64,000 bases of DNA from [Flexibacter] sp. ATCC 35208 (GTDB taxonomy: Bacteria; Bacteroidota; Bacteroidia; Chitinophagales; Chitinophagaceae). Shown in pieces: positions 46,142 to 53,815 of the stretch. The translations under genes and the position numbers were made by a program. Position 1 is the stretch's first letter, and the number at the start of each line of letters is the position of its first letter. The stretch spans positions 21,060 to 85,059 of the forward strand of contig NZ_MTKN01000032.1 in NCBI RefSeq assembly GCF_001975825.1, in the 5' to 3' direction. The notes beneath the pieces were generated by a model. It did not search any database, was not told the DNA's origin, and saw only the letters and a list, made by a program, of their open reading frames with translations.

Positions 46142-47047
46142 ATGGTAAAACAGAATCAGTACTTTCCACAATCAGTTCCTCATCCAGGTGAAACCTTGAG
46201 GGGAAAGCTGGAAGAAATGATGATGGGGCCGAAAGAATTCGCGCTTCGCACAGGAAAGCCTGAAAAAACCGTCATTGCCATAATCAAAGGAGATAGTTCT
46301 ATTACCCCTGACATGGCTGTTCAGTTTGAAAGTGTTACCAGGATACCCGCTAATTTTTGGATGAACCATCAAAGACATTATGATGAATTTCTTGCAAGAG
46401 AGAAAAGACAAATAGTTATTCAGTCAGCAATAGGATGGGCAAAGCAATTTCCTTTGGCTGAAATGATAAGGAAGGAGTGGTTACCGGCTGCAACCACCAT
46501 TCAGGAAAAGACCATTGAGATGCTTTCTTTTTTTGGCTTCTCTAATCACACAGCATGGGAAGACTATTATTTTAATCAACAATTGAAAGTAGCTTTCCGG
46601 ATTTCGCTTGCACAAACAATTGAACCTTATGCTATATCTGTATGGCTTCGCAAAGGTGAATTGCAGGCAATGGAATTAGAAACAAAAGATTATTCAGAAA
46701 AGAAGTTTAAGGAAGCATTAAAAAAGTTGAAATCAATCAGTGCAAATTCCACTGAAAAAAAAATTGACCAAATACAAAGAATTTGTCTGGAAGCTGGTGT
46801 TAAAGTAGTGTATACTCCTCGTATTAATAAAGCTCCTATAAGAGGAGCTACCAGATGGTTAAATGATACTCCTTTCATTCAATTAACAGAGCAAAATAAT
46901 GAAAGTTTCTGGTTTACATTCTTTCACGAAGCAGGACATATTCTCTTACATGGGAAAAAGGATATCTTCCTGGAGAAAGTAGAATATTCCGACAAAGATC
47001 TCATCAAAGAAAAAGAGGCTGATGAATTTGCCCAAAAATGGATATAG
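46142..47047 (+). CDS. XRE antitoxin-like protein with ImmA/IrrE domain, C-terminus short
   Basis: The product is 301 aa. The N-terminal HigA-type HTH (PGETLRGKLEEMMMGPKEFA; KPEKTVIAIIKGDSSITPDM) is followed by a linker of ~120 residues and an ImmA/IrrE metallopeptidase-like domain with the zinc motif FFHEAGHILLHGKKD near residue 262 and the third-ligand region KEKEADEFAQKW. In most relatives the protein continues well beyond this point; here a stop comes two residues after it, so the last helices are missing. It should neutralise the HigB toxin upstream, and the HTH half is intact. Whether the peptidase half works is doubtful. Confidence 0.82.
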   Translation: MVKQNQYFPQSVPHPGETLRGKLEEMMMGPKEFALRTGKPEKTVIAIIKGDSSITPDMAVQFESVTRIPANFWMNHQRHYDEFLAREKRQIVIQSAIGWAKQFPLAEMIRKEWLPAATTIQEKTIEMLSFFGFSNHTAWEDYYFNQQLKVAFRISLAQTIEPYAISVWLRKGELQAMELETKDYSEKKFKEALKKLKSISANSTEKKIDQIQRICLEAGVKVVYTPRINKAPIRGATRWLNDTPFIQLTEQNNESFWFTFFHEAGHILLHGKKDIFLEKVEYSDKDLIKEKEADEFAQKWI

Positions 47048-47106
47048 CATATCCAATATAGCTGGCAAGTAATTGTTTTAAATGGATGATAGTAAATTAT
47101 AACAAA

Positions 47107-47138
47107 AAAGTCTTCAAATATTTTGACTAGAAGGCTTT
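47107..47138. terminator. Weak hairpin after the HigA-like gene
   Basis: A 9-bp stem (AAAGTCTTC with GAAGGCTTT, one G-T pair) and a 14-base loop. The arms resemble the GH97 terminator at 42081. There is no T-run on the plus strand, so it is only a candidate. Confidence 0.3.
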
Positions 47139-47145
47139 CTGGCCT

Positions 47146-47532
47146 GTGGGTAAAGTTTACTTGGAAACCATGCCAGAACTGAATCTGGACAAACAACTTT
47201 TAAAAGATCTGGCAGAAAAGACTATTAGCAGACATATAGCCATAACAGGTATACAGCCTAAGTTATCGGTTACACTGGAAAGGGTTAAAAGTCGGAGCAG
47301 ACTTACAATCGTAGGACTATGGGGTGAATATATATTGAAACCTCAACATGAGCAATTGACAGCCATGCCAGAAACAGAAGATCTTACGATGCACCTTGCG
47401 GAAGTATTTGACATCCTCATATGTAATCATACGCTGCTCAGAGCAACTGATGGAAACCTTGTTTACATTGCCAGACGTTTTGATAGAGTAAAGGGGAAAA
47501 TGGTTCATGTTGAAGTAGGTTACAATAATTGA
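47146..47532 (+). pseudogene. HipA-family kinase fragment
   Basis: The open frame covers the middle of a HipA-type Ser/Thr kinase: HIAITGIQPKLSVTLERVKS, EYILKPQHEQL (Lys of the ATP site), MPETEDLTMHLAEVF and GNLVYIARRFDRVKGKMVH. Related proteins begin with a zinc-ribbon-like Cys segment and continue for ~200 residues with the catalytic Asp and DFG-like motif. Neither is present; the match breaks off after HVE. It is a remnant lying behind the HigBA-like pair. Confidence 0.8.
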
Positions 47533-47995
47533 GTTTATTCACGTTTAAACCTATTTACTTCCATGACTAACGACAAAATGATAGCACTGCCCCAATTCAG
47601 AAAAGATTCCCCACATGCTGCTGTTAATCTGGATGATTTATTAATGATTTTTAATTCCTCAAAGGCTGTATTACGGTCACAAACTGAAAATCCTACAATT
47701 ATGGAGATCATTGAATTTTCTAAAACAGTTGCTCTGACAGTTAAATGAACTGTTTTCCCTATCAGGGCATATTAAGTTGTTGGATGAACAATTTTAGCTA
47801 TGATTATTTTGACATCGTTAAGGATTTTGAACATTTTTTTAAAAATCAATAATAATAGATCGGGCAACAAATCGTATTGGTAAAGTGTTTTGTCGTGATC
47901 TACCCCTAATATTGTCACTTTTACACAGGTAGAATCCTAAAATGTTTCGCAACTTTGTATTGTCATCAACAATCAAACTAAACTTGAATAAGGTT

Positions 47996-48868
47996 ATGAA
48001 AAATTTATTCAACGCAAGAGATCTTATTAAATTACTCCTAATCTCAATCATTATGGCTGCAGCATCTTCATCAAATGCACAACAAATGAAACCTACCGAC
48101 AGTGGCTACGCACCGGCTAATGGCATCAAAGTTTATTATGAAGTATACGGCGACGGTAAGCCTATCGTTTTACTGCATGGCGCTTACTATACCATTGAGA
48201 TGAATTGGGGGGAATTAATACCTGAATTGGCGAAAACAAGAAAAGTAATTGCTATAGAATTGCAAGGACATGGGCACACACCCTTTTCAGATAGAAAATT
48301 ATCACTGGCCACTTTAGCTAGCGATGTGGAGAAAGTAATGGATTATCTGAAAATTGACAGCGCGGATATAGCGGGATATAGTTTCGGTGGTCAGGTAGCC
48401 TACCAGTTTGCGATACAAAGTCCTAAACGATTGAAAAAGTTGGTCATCATTTCTGCTGTTTATAAAAGTGAAGGCTGGGTAACCGAAATAACCAGTGTTT
48501 TTAAAAATATGAAGCCTGAGCTTTTTGCAAATTCGCCGCTGCAAGCCGCCTATGATGCTGTAGCGCCAGATAAAACAAAATGGAATAAGTTCCTGGAACA
48601 GATGATTGCCTTAGCTGGAGAGCCATTTAATCTGGGCGATGACAATATAGCAAAAATCACTGCACCTGTATTAATTATATCAGGTGACAATGATGGCATG
48701 GATAAAATCGAATTGGCAAAAACATATAAATTGTTGGGAGGTGGTGTTGCTGCTGATTTGCAACCAATGCCAAAATCACAGCTGGCCATTATTCCCAATC
48801 AAAGCCATGTTAGCCTGATGACGCAGACAAAAACAATATTCGGTTATTTAGATAGTTTTTTACAATAA
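47996..48868 (+). CDS. Exported alpha/beta hydrolase
   Basis: The product is 290 aa. The start at ATG 47996 is chosen because the protein then opens with a basic stretch and hydrophobic helix (LIKLLLISIIMAAASSSNAQ), a signal peptide. Core motifs are PIVLLHGAYYTIEMNWGELI, the nucleophile elbow DIAGYSFGGQVAYQFA, acid in ISGDNDGMD and His in IPNQSHVSLM. This is a classic soluble hydrolase fold, closest in pattern to esterase/haloperoxidase-like proteins. The substrate is unknown. No operon partners are seen. Confidence 0.9.
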   Translation: MKNLFNARDLIKLLLISIIMAAASSSNAQQMKPTDSGYAPANGIKVYYEVYGDGKPIVLLHGAYYTIEMNWGELIPELAKTRKVIAIELQGHGHTPFSDRKLSLATLASDVEKVMDYLKIDSADIAGYSFGGQVAYQFAIQSPKRLKKLVIISAVYKSEGWVTEITSVFKNMKPELFANSPLQAAYDAVAPDKTKWNKFLEQMIALAGEPFNLGDDNIAKITAPVLIISGDNDGMDKIELAKTYKLLGGGVAADLQPMPKSQLAIIPNQSHVSLMTQTKTIFGYLDSFLQ

Positions 48869-49024
48869 CCGATGCAATTGGATTTTGATTATTCGGACGA
48901 AATACTATTATCAGGAATTATGCGGATAGAAATAAAAAGGAGAAAAAAAATAACATTCTTCGCAATGTGCCTGACTGGTATTATATGTTTGTAAGGAGTA
49001 ATAGTTCAGGTTCAATTAAATATA

Positions 49025-49076
49025 TTTATCGGTACAAAAGGCGATAATTTAAATTATCGCCTTTTGTACCGATAAA
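49025..49076. promoter_or_regulatory. Perfect 52-bp palindrome holding two operator-like sites
   Basis: The two 26-base arms (49025-49050 and 49051-49076) are exact reverse complements with no spacer. Each arm contains TATCG-N10-CGATA (49027-49046 and 49055-49074). The palindrome is 75 bases upstream of the SatD-like gene. It could also form a cruciform or RNA hairpin. Confidence 0.85.
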
Positions 49077-49095
49077 ATCATTTTAATAACCTATA

Positions 49096-49115
49096 TATCG
49101 GTTAAATTGACGATA
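49096..49115. promoter_or_regulatory. Operator-like TATCG-N10-CGATA, third copy
   Basis: Same inverted half-sites and the same 10-base spacing as the two copies in the palindrome. It lies 41 bases after the second copy and 28 before the fourth. Confidence 0.75.
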
Positions 49116-49123
49116 TTTTGAAA

Positions 49124-49143
49124 TATCGGTTCAATGAACGATA
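49124..49143. promoter_or_regulatory. Operator-like TATCG-N10-CGATA, fourth copy
   Basis: The fourth site ends eight bases before the SatD-like start codon. The spacing of 28 from the third copy equals that between the first and second. Confidence 0.75.
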
Positions 49144-49151
49144 TTTGATGT

Positions 49152-49766
49152 ATGACTAGTATTATTACAGGAGATATTATCAACTCACGGAAAGCTGATC
49201 CGGTTATTTGGTTAAATCCTTTAAAGGCTCTTATGAAAGAGTGGGGTAAAACACCAAAAACATGGGAGATATACAGAGGAGATAGCTTTCAATTAGAAAT
49301 AAGTCAACCTCAATATGCGCTGTTAGCCGCCATTCGCATCAAGGCCTGTATTAAGTCGATAGAAAAATTGGATGTGAGAATGGGAATCGGAATAGGGCAA
49401 AAGAGCTATAATGCTCAAAAAATAACTGAAGCAAATGGAGAAGCATTTATTAACTCAGGAGAAACATTTGAAGAGCTTAAAAGATTGAAACAAAATCTTG
49501 CCATCAGAAGCCCCTGGCCACAGTTGGATGATGAACTGAACTTAATGTTTCGTCTGGTATCAATAGTACTTGATAAATGGAGTACAGCTACGGCACAAAT
49601 AGTGGCAGTATCAATGGCTAACCGCACACTATCGCAAAAAGAGCTTGGTGATAAAATGGGACGGACACAATCTACAATTAGTGAGGCTCAGAAACGAGCA
49701 CATTATGATGAAATTATGGATTTGGTCTCCTTTTATGAAAAATGCATTATAGAAAAAATAAATTGA
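49152..49766 (+). CDS. SatD-like protein with C-terminal helix-turn-helix
   Basis: This is a 204-aa protein. The N-terminus (MTSIITGDIINSRK) and the segment IYRGDSFQLEISQPQYALLA match the SatD family, whose biochemical role is not established. The RGDSFQ and RMGIGIG motifs recall a nucleotidyl-cyclase-like fold, but this is only an impression. The C-terminus has an HTH (TLSQKELGDKMGRTQSTISE), so it is a good candidate for a DNA-binding regulator, perhaps acting on the four operator-like sites before it. The DUF3307 membrane gene follows after one base; these two families commonly occur together. Confidence 0.82.
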   Translation: MTSIITGDIINSRKADPVIWLNPLKALMKEWGKTPKTWEIYRGDSFQLEISQPQYALLAAIRIKACIKSIEKLDVRMGIGIGQKSYNAQKITEANGEAFINSGETFEELKRLKQNLAIRSPWPQLDDELNLMFRLVSIVLDKWSTATAQIVAVSMANRTLSQKELGDKMGRTQSTISEAQKRAHYDEIMDLVSFYEKCIIEKIN

Positions 49767-49767
49767 T

Positions 49768-50502
49768 ATGATTCTGCTACTTCAATTCTTTTTAGCTCAT
49801 ATTCTTGGTGACTTTTTTTTGCAAAGCAGCAAATGGGTGGCCAGTAAAGAGTTAAAAAAATGGCGCTCTCCCTATTTATACGTCCACATATTCATACATT
49901 TTACACTTATTTTATTAGTTACCTGGGACTTGCGTTTGTGGAGAGTGGCATTAGTGATTAGTGTTTTGCATCTACTTATTGATGCGATAAAATTGCAATA
50001 TCAACAGCCTGCTACCCAGAGAGCATGGTTTTTTATTGATCAAATCACGCGTTTAGTCGTTCTACTTTGGGTTTGGTCTTTCTATGAACATGTAACGTGG
50101 AATTATACTACTATAGTTACCCCCAGAGCACTTATTATAAGCACCGCTGTTTTATTCGCATTAAAACCAGCATCTCTCATTACCAAATTCGCAATCTCGA
50201 AATGGACACCAGGTACAAGTGCCAGTTCCAGTTCAACCACAACCGGGGAAATTGAATCTTTAAAAAATGCTGGTGAATGGATTGGGTTCCTTGAAAGGCT
50301 AATGATTCTGATCTTCATCCTATTAGGAAAATGGGAAGGAGTTGGTTTTTTACTGGCGGCAAAATCCGTATTTAGATTTGGTGATTTAAAAGAACCCAGG
50401 GAAACAAAACTCACTGAATATGTAGTGATCGGAACATTCCTGAGCTTTTTTATCGCTATTCTAACAGGAATTATAACCAGCCAGTTATTAGAGATGCCTT
50501 AA
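49768..50502 (+). CDS. DUF3307 membrane protein
   Basis: The product is 244 aa with about six hydrophobic segments. The N-terminal ~120 residues match DUF3307 (FFLAHILGDFFLQSSKWVAS; RVALVISVLHLLIDAIKLQY), and the C-terminal half (GEWIGFLERLMILIFILLGK; GFLLAAKSVFRFGDL) is the extension usual in longer members. Function is unknown. It starts one base after the SatD-like stop, so it is in the same transcript and presumably works with it at the membrane. Confidence 0.88.
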   Translation: MILLLQFFLAHILGDFFLQSSKWVASKELKKWRSPYLYVHIFIHFTLILLVTWDLRLWRVALVISVLHLLIDAIKLQYQQPATQRAWFFIDQITRLVVLLWVWSFYEHVTWNYTTIVTPRALIISTAVLFALKPASLITKFAISKWTPGTSASSSSTTTGEIESLKNAGEWIGFLERLMILIFILLGKWEGVGFLLAAKSVFRFGDLKEPRETKLTEYVVIGTFLSFFIAILTGIITSQLLEMP

Positions 50503-50616
50503 GAAGGGCTATGATCGACGAGTTGAATAAAGTCATTATTTTAGAAAAAAGGTTAATCAATTTCGAACGCTTATAAAGTGAATTACAAACATCTCAGAAA
50601 TTCATAAACATTCATA

Positions 50617-50654
50617 AAAAAGCAAGACCTGCTCTAAGAGCGATCTTGCTTTTT
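50617..50654. terminator. Terminator after the SatD-DUF3307 operon
   Basis: An 11-bp outer stem AAAAAGCAAGA/TCTTGCTTTTT encloses a GCTC/GAGC inner stem. The T-rich 3' arm makes it a good plus-strand terminator, and the A-rich 5' arm would serve the other strand. Confidence 0.85.
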
Positions 50655-50747
50655 CGCGGGCAGTAGTGACAGGTTTCGAACCAGTCTGTCTAATTCTAAG
50701 CTATCTTAATTTTCGGTATCGCTCCATAGTCATCAACAGCAATTATC

Positions 50748-51515
50748 ATGAAAATACATCTCTTCCTCGCCCTTCTCTCGCTATCGCTCACACCTCCTCA
50801 AAAAGATTCAGTCATCGGCATCGACCATATCCCCGTCGTTGTCAACAACCTTGACAGTGCTGCCAACTTCTATAAAAAAATAGGATTTATTATCAAGCCC
50901 GGCCGGTTCCATCAAAACGGGATCCGCAATCAACACATTAAATTCCCTAATGGCACCGAAATCGAACTCATTACGGCATCACAACCCGTAGATCCACTAA
51001 CAACCGAATATTGCAATTCCTTAAAACAAGGAGAAGGGCCCGTTTATTTTGGACTCTTCGCCACTAATCCCACGGTATTAACTCAACAAATCGACACAAA
51101 CAATTTACACCCACTCTTTTTTGGCTCAAGAAATCACTCTCCAACCGACAAACCCGAACATTTCGCCCACACTAACACGGCCTATTCCCTCACCAGTGTT
51201 TGGCTCGCTACAGATCACATTCCCACATACGTTCAACTTTTTAAAAAGCTCGGCATACAAGTCAAACAGAAAAAAATGTTCTCAGGAATAACCGCTCAAA
51301 TAGCAAAATTAAAAGAAGGCGAAGTCATTTTACTCCCTGCTTCATTACAGGTAATCCCCAACCATCAGGTAATAGGAGCAACCGTTCAGGTTACAGATCT
51401 GAAAAAATTGAAAACAATCTTACAACAGTCAGGTATCAAAGGCAGTGAAAGTACGAACAGTATATTACTATCCCCTGCACTCACACATGGAATCTATCTT
51501 GAATTTAGACAATAG
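50748..51515 (+). CDS. Exported glyoxalase-like (VOC) domain protein
   Basis: The product is 255 aa with a short hydrophobic N-terminus (MKIHLFLALLSLSLTPP) that may be a signal. It has two betaalphabetabetabeta modules of the glyoxalase-like type: IDHIPVVVNNLDSAANFYKK, IKFPNGTEIELITA, then SVWLATDHIPTYVQLFKKLG and IKGSESTNSILLSPAL. The first module carries the metal-ligand-like His and Glu; the second is weaker. The pattern fits the single-chain VOC group annotated as glyoxalase-like domain. The substrate is unknown. Confidence 0.85.
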   Translation: MKIHLFLALLSLSLTPPQKDSVIGIDHIPVVVNNLDSAANFYKKIGFIIKPGRFHQNGIRNQHIKFPNGTEIELITASQPVDPLTTEYCNSLKQGEGPVYFGLFATNPTVLTQQIDTNNLHPLFFGSRNHSPTDKPEHFAHTNTAYSLTSVWLATDHIPTYVQLFKKLGIQVKQKKMFSGITAQIAKLKEGEVILLPASLQVIPNHQVIGATVQVTDLKKLKTILQQSGIKGSESTNSILLSPALTHGIYLEFRQ

Positions 51516-51682
51516 AAAAAGGAGGGTAATTTAAAATAAAAAGCAGCACAATATGCTGTTTTTTATTTAACAACTTCGAGGGCTACCGGGGACTGAATAT
51601 CCATTAAAATCTCGCGACGTAATTTCAATTTTAAGAAAGACACTGATTTTTCTATATCCTGTTCTGAAAAGCCCCTGTGCAC

Positions 51683-52270
51683 TTAAAGCTTAATAAAATT
51701 CTGACTGTTTAACGGCCAATTAAACTGCTGTAATCTACCGCCGGCTGCAAGCGTGCCGAGGTCGATGGGCGCAAAGCCGATTTTACTGAGAATTCCGCTC
51801 ACGATGGCCTTCGCATCTTTATCATCGCCGGAAATAAAAAGAGCCCTCTTTCCGTTTCCAACAGACGGATCTGCGGCAAGTACTTTGGCTGAGAGGGTAT
51901 TCATCGCTTTAACGATCTTCGCGCCCGGTAAATAATTTTGCACAACTTCACTTGATGCCAGTCCACCATCTTCTATTCCGGTACCATATTCTAAACGATT
52001 GGTGGCGTCGATCACGATCTTTCCGTTCCAGTCCGTAAGTTCGGTAAGATCCTTGACCTTAGTCCAGGGTACTGCTAGTAGAATAATATCTGCTGCAGCA
52101 GCCTCAGACGCTGTTACAGCTTTTGCGCCGGTTCCCAGTTGTGATACAATATCGGTAAGGGATTCAGGTCCCTTACTGTTACTGATCAGGACCTGAAAAT
52201 CATTGGCCAAAAATCGAGTAGCTGCAGCTTTGCTGATATGCCCTGCTCCAAGGATGCCTATTAATTTCAT
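51683..52270 (-). CDS. NADP-binding protein, F420-dependent NADP oxidoreductase-like
   Basis: This is a 195-aa Rossmann protein: GILGAGHISKAAATRFLAND, then VLISNSKGPESL with Ser and Asn at the 2'-phosphate site, IILLAVPWTKVKDL, VIDATNRLEYG and AMNTLSAKVLAADPS. This is the pattern of the small NADPH-dependent F420 reductase family, which in Bacteroidota probably uses another acceptor. The C-terminus ends in FNWPLNSQNF. It is 94 bases after the SDR gene on the same strand and may be co-transcribed with it. Confidence 0.88.
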   Translation of the reverse strand: MKLIGILGAGHISKAAATRFLANDFQVLISNSKGPESLTDIVSQLGTGAKAVTASEAAAADIILLAVPWTKVKDLTELTDWNGKIVIDATNRLEYGTGIEDGGLASSEVVQNYLPGAKIVKAMNTLSAKVLAADPSVGNGKRALFISGDDKDAKAIVSGILSKIGFAPIDLGTLAAGGRLQQFNWPLNSQNFIKL

Positions 52271-52364
52271 AGTTTTATTCTTAATAAAAGTATTATATGG
52301 TTTGGTAAAACCAACGTCAATCAGTGATATATCTTATTGAGTTTTATTTTGGGGGATTACGATT

Positions 52365-53123
52365 TTAAAAACCGTACATACCACCCGATACGGAAATTTG
52401 CTCACCGGTAATCCAGGCGGCATCATCTGAAGCCAGAAATACTGCTGCTTTCGCAATATCGGTGGGCTGGCCTCTACGGCCAAGCGGTGTTTTCTCGACA
52501 AACATCTTTTCATACTCACTGCCGGCAGTGACGCCCGCGCTGGTTGCACCTTCCGTGTCCGTAGCGCCCGGCAAAATAGAATTGATACGAACGTTTTTAA
52601 TACCTAGCTCCTTAGATAAAGCAATCGTGAAGGCATCCAGTGCCGCTTTAGTTGAAGAGTATAATGAGGCATTTTGAAGAGGGGATTTACTTGCACCCGA
52701 ACTGATATTGATGATGTTTCCGCCCTTATCGCCAAAAAGTTTCAGCGCTGCCTGAATAGTTAATATAGGTCCTAACACATTGACGTTAAAACTTTTACGA
52801 AATTCTTCTGCTGAAATTTGTTCAATAGGCGCATACCCCTGATATACCGCGTTATTTACTAAAATATCCAGTGTGCCGAAAGCATGCTCAGTTTCTTTAA
52901 ACAGCCTGATCACATCGGCTTCGTTTGATACATCGGCCTGTACCGCAATGGCTGTGCCACCATTATCGGTTATCGCTTTAACCACTTTGTCCGCTCCTTC
53001 TTTACTGGAAGCATAATTTACAACAACCTTTGCGCCTGCAGCAGCAAAATGTTTGGCAATAGCTGCACCTATTCCTTTGGAAGCACCGGTAACTACCGCT
53101 ACCTTATTTTCTAATTTACTCAT
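52365..53123 (-). CDS. Short-chain dehydrogenase/reductase
   Basis: The product is 252 aa from MSKLENK; an in-frame Met three codons upstream is also possible. It has TGASKGIGAAIAKHF, DILVNNAVYQGY (NNAV where NNAG is usual), the Ser in INISSGASKS and YSSTKAALDAF with the Tyr-Lys pair, ending WITGEQISVSGGMYGF. It resembles the glucose-1-dehydrogenase/3-ketoacyl reductase class. It is followed on the same strand by the NADP-binding gene. Confidence 0.91.
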   Translation of the reverse strand: MSKLENKVAVVTGASKGIGAAIAKHFAAAGAKVVVNYASSKEGADKVVKAITDNGGTAIAVQADVSNEADVIRLFKETEHAFGTLDILVNNAVYQGYAPIEQISAEEFRKSFNVNVLGPILTIQAALKLFGDKGGNIINISSGASKSPLQNASLYSSTKAALDAFTIALSKELGIKNVRINSILPGATDTEGATSAGVTAGSEYEKMFVEKTPLGRRGQPTDIAKAAVFLASDDAAWITGEQISVSGGMYGF

Positions 53124-53713
53124 GATTTCCATTATTAATTATATTCAAGTCCTACGGTTTTTTCCGTTCTGATTTACACTTCAAAATTGGTGCATCTTAA
53201 GGAACCGCATACTGACACGGATCATTAAATACACACGATAAATGTCAAGTTGAAGTGGTGACTTAAATCAAGAAAACATGATAACTACTTATAAGACAAT
53301 TATTTAATGCGGTTAGAAGTCAAGATGAAGAATTCCAGAAAGACCACAACGGCATATATTCCATTGTTGAGTACTTTTTCTCATCCAGGAAAGTATAAAA
53401 TTGGCCAAATAACCCGCTCCTTCAAGCCACAGAAGTAGCCGAAAGTATTCTTCTTATTTTCTTGCATATTGATAAACACTTCCAAAACTTCCTAAAAGGT
53501 CTTTTCTATTTCCTCAGATGTTTTTTCTGTGCGATGAGCAGCAGTAAAATCCTGTAATAAAGTGGAATAGATGTATGCATGACAACTATTTATTTATATT
53601 AAATTATTATTTGATCAGGATGCTGATATTGTTTTTTTTACCAAGCTCACCTGAGATTACGATTAAGATTTGCGTGGACAACTGCTGCAGGCAATTTAAA
53701 CAAGTTTGCGGCT
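53124..53713. other. Intergenic region with possible decayed coding
   Basis: No intact gene is seen. Between about 53300 and 53480 short open stretches in different frames have a protein-like composition, for example one reading QLFNAVRSQDEEFQKDHNG, but I cannot assign a family. It may be an eroded regulator gene. The right part is AT-rich. Confidence 0.35.
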
Positions 53714-53809
53714 CAATTTGGCTTTATCTTTATTAGAATGACACTTAGAGCCATTTTGATCTTCAATTTGGCTTTAACTATTAATTTAAATACCTTTAAA
53801 GCCAAATTG
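53714..53809. promoter_or_regulatory. Two inverted-repeat pairs before the ATPase gene
   Basis: CAATTTGGCTTTA occurs at 53714-53726 and exactly 50 bases later at 53764-53776. Its reverse complement TAAAGCCAAATTG occurs at 53797-53809, seven bases before the ATPase ATG, and a degenerate one (TAGAGCCATTTTG) at 53746-53758. The result is two inverted pairs with 19- and 20-base spacers, probable operators or binding sites. Confidence 0.8.
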
Positions 53810-53815
53810 ATTGGT

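Noticed and set aside
47563..47748. 61-codon ORF after the HipA fragment
   Set aside because: Open and with a plausible composition, but it matches no part of HipA that I can recall and lies in a decayed zone; not supported as a gene.
53328..53500. Short regulator gene between the SDR and the ATPase
   Set aside because: Several short frames with stops, none longer than about 45 codons, and no recognisable HTH; kept only as possible decayed coding.
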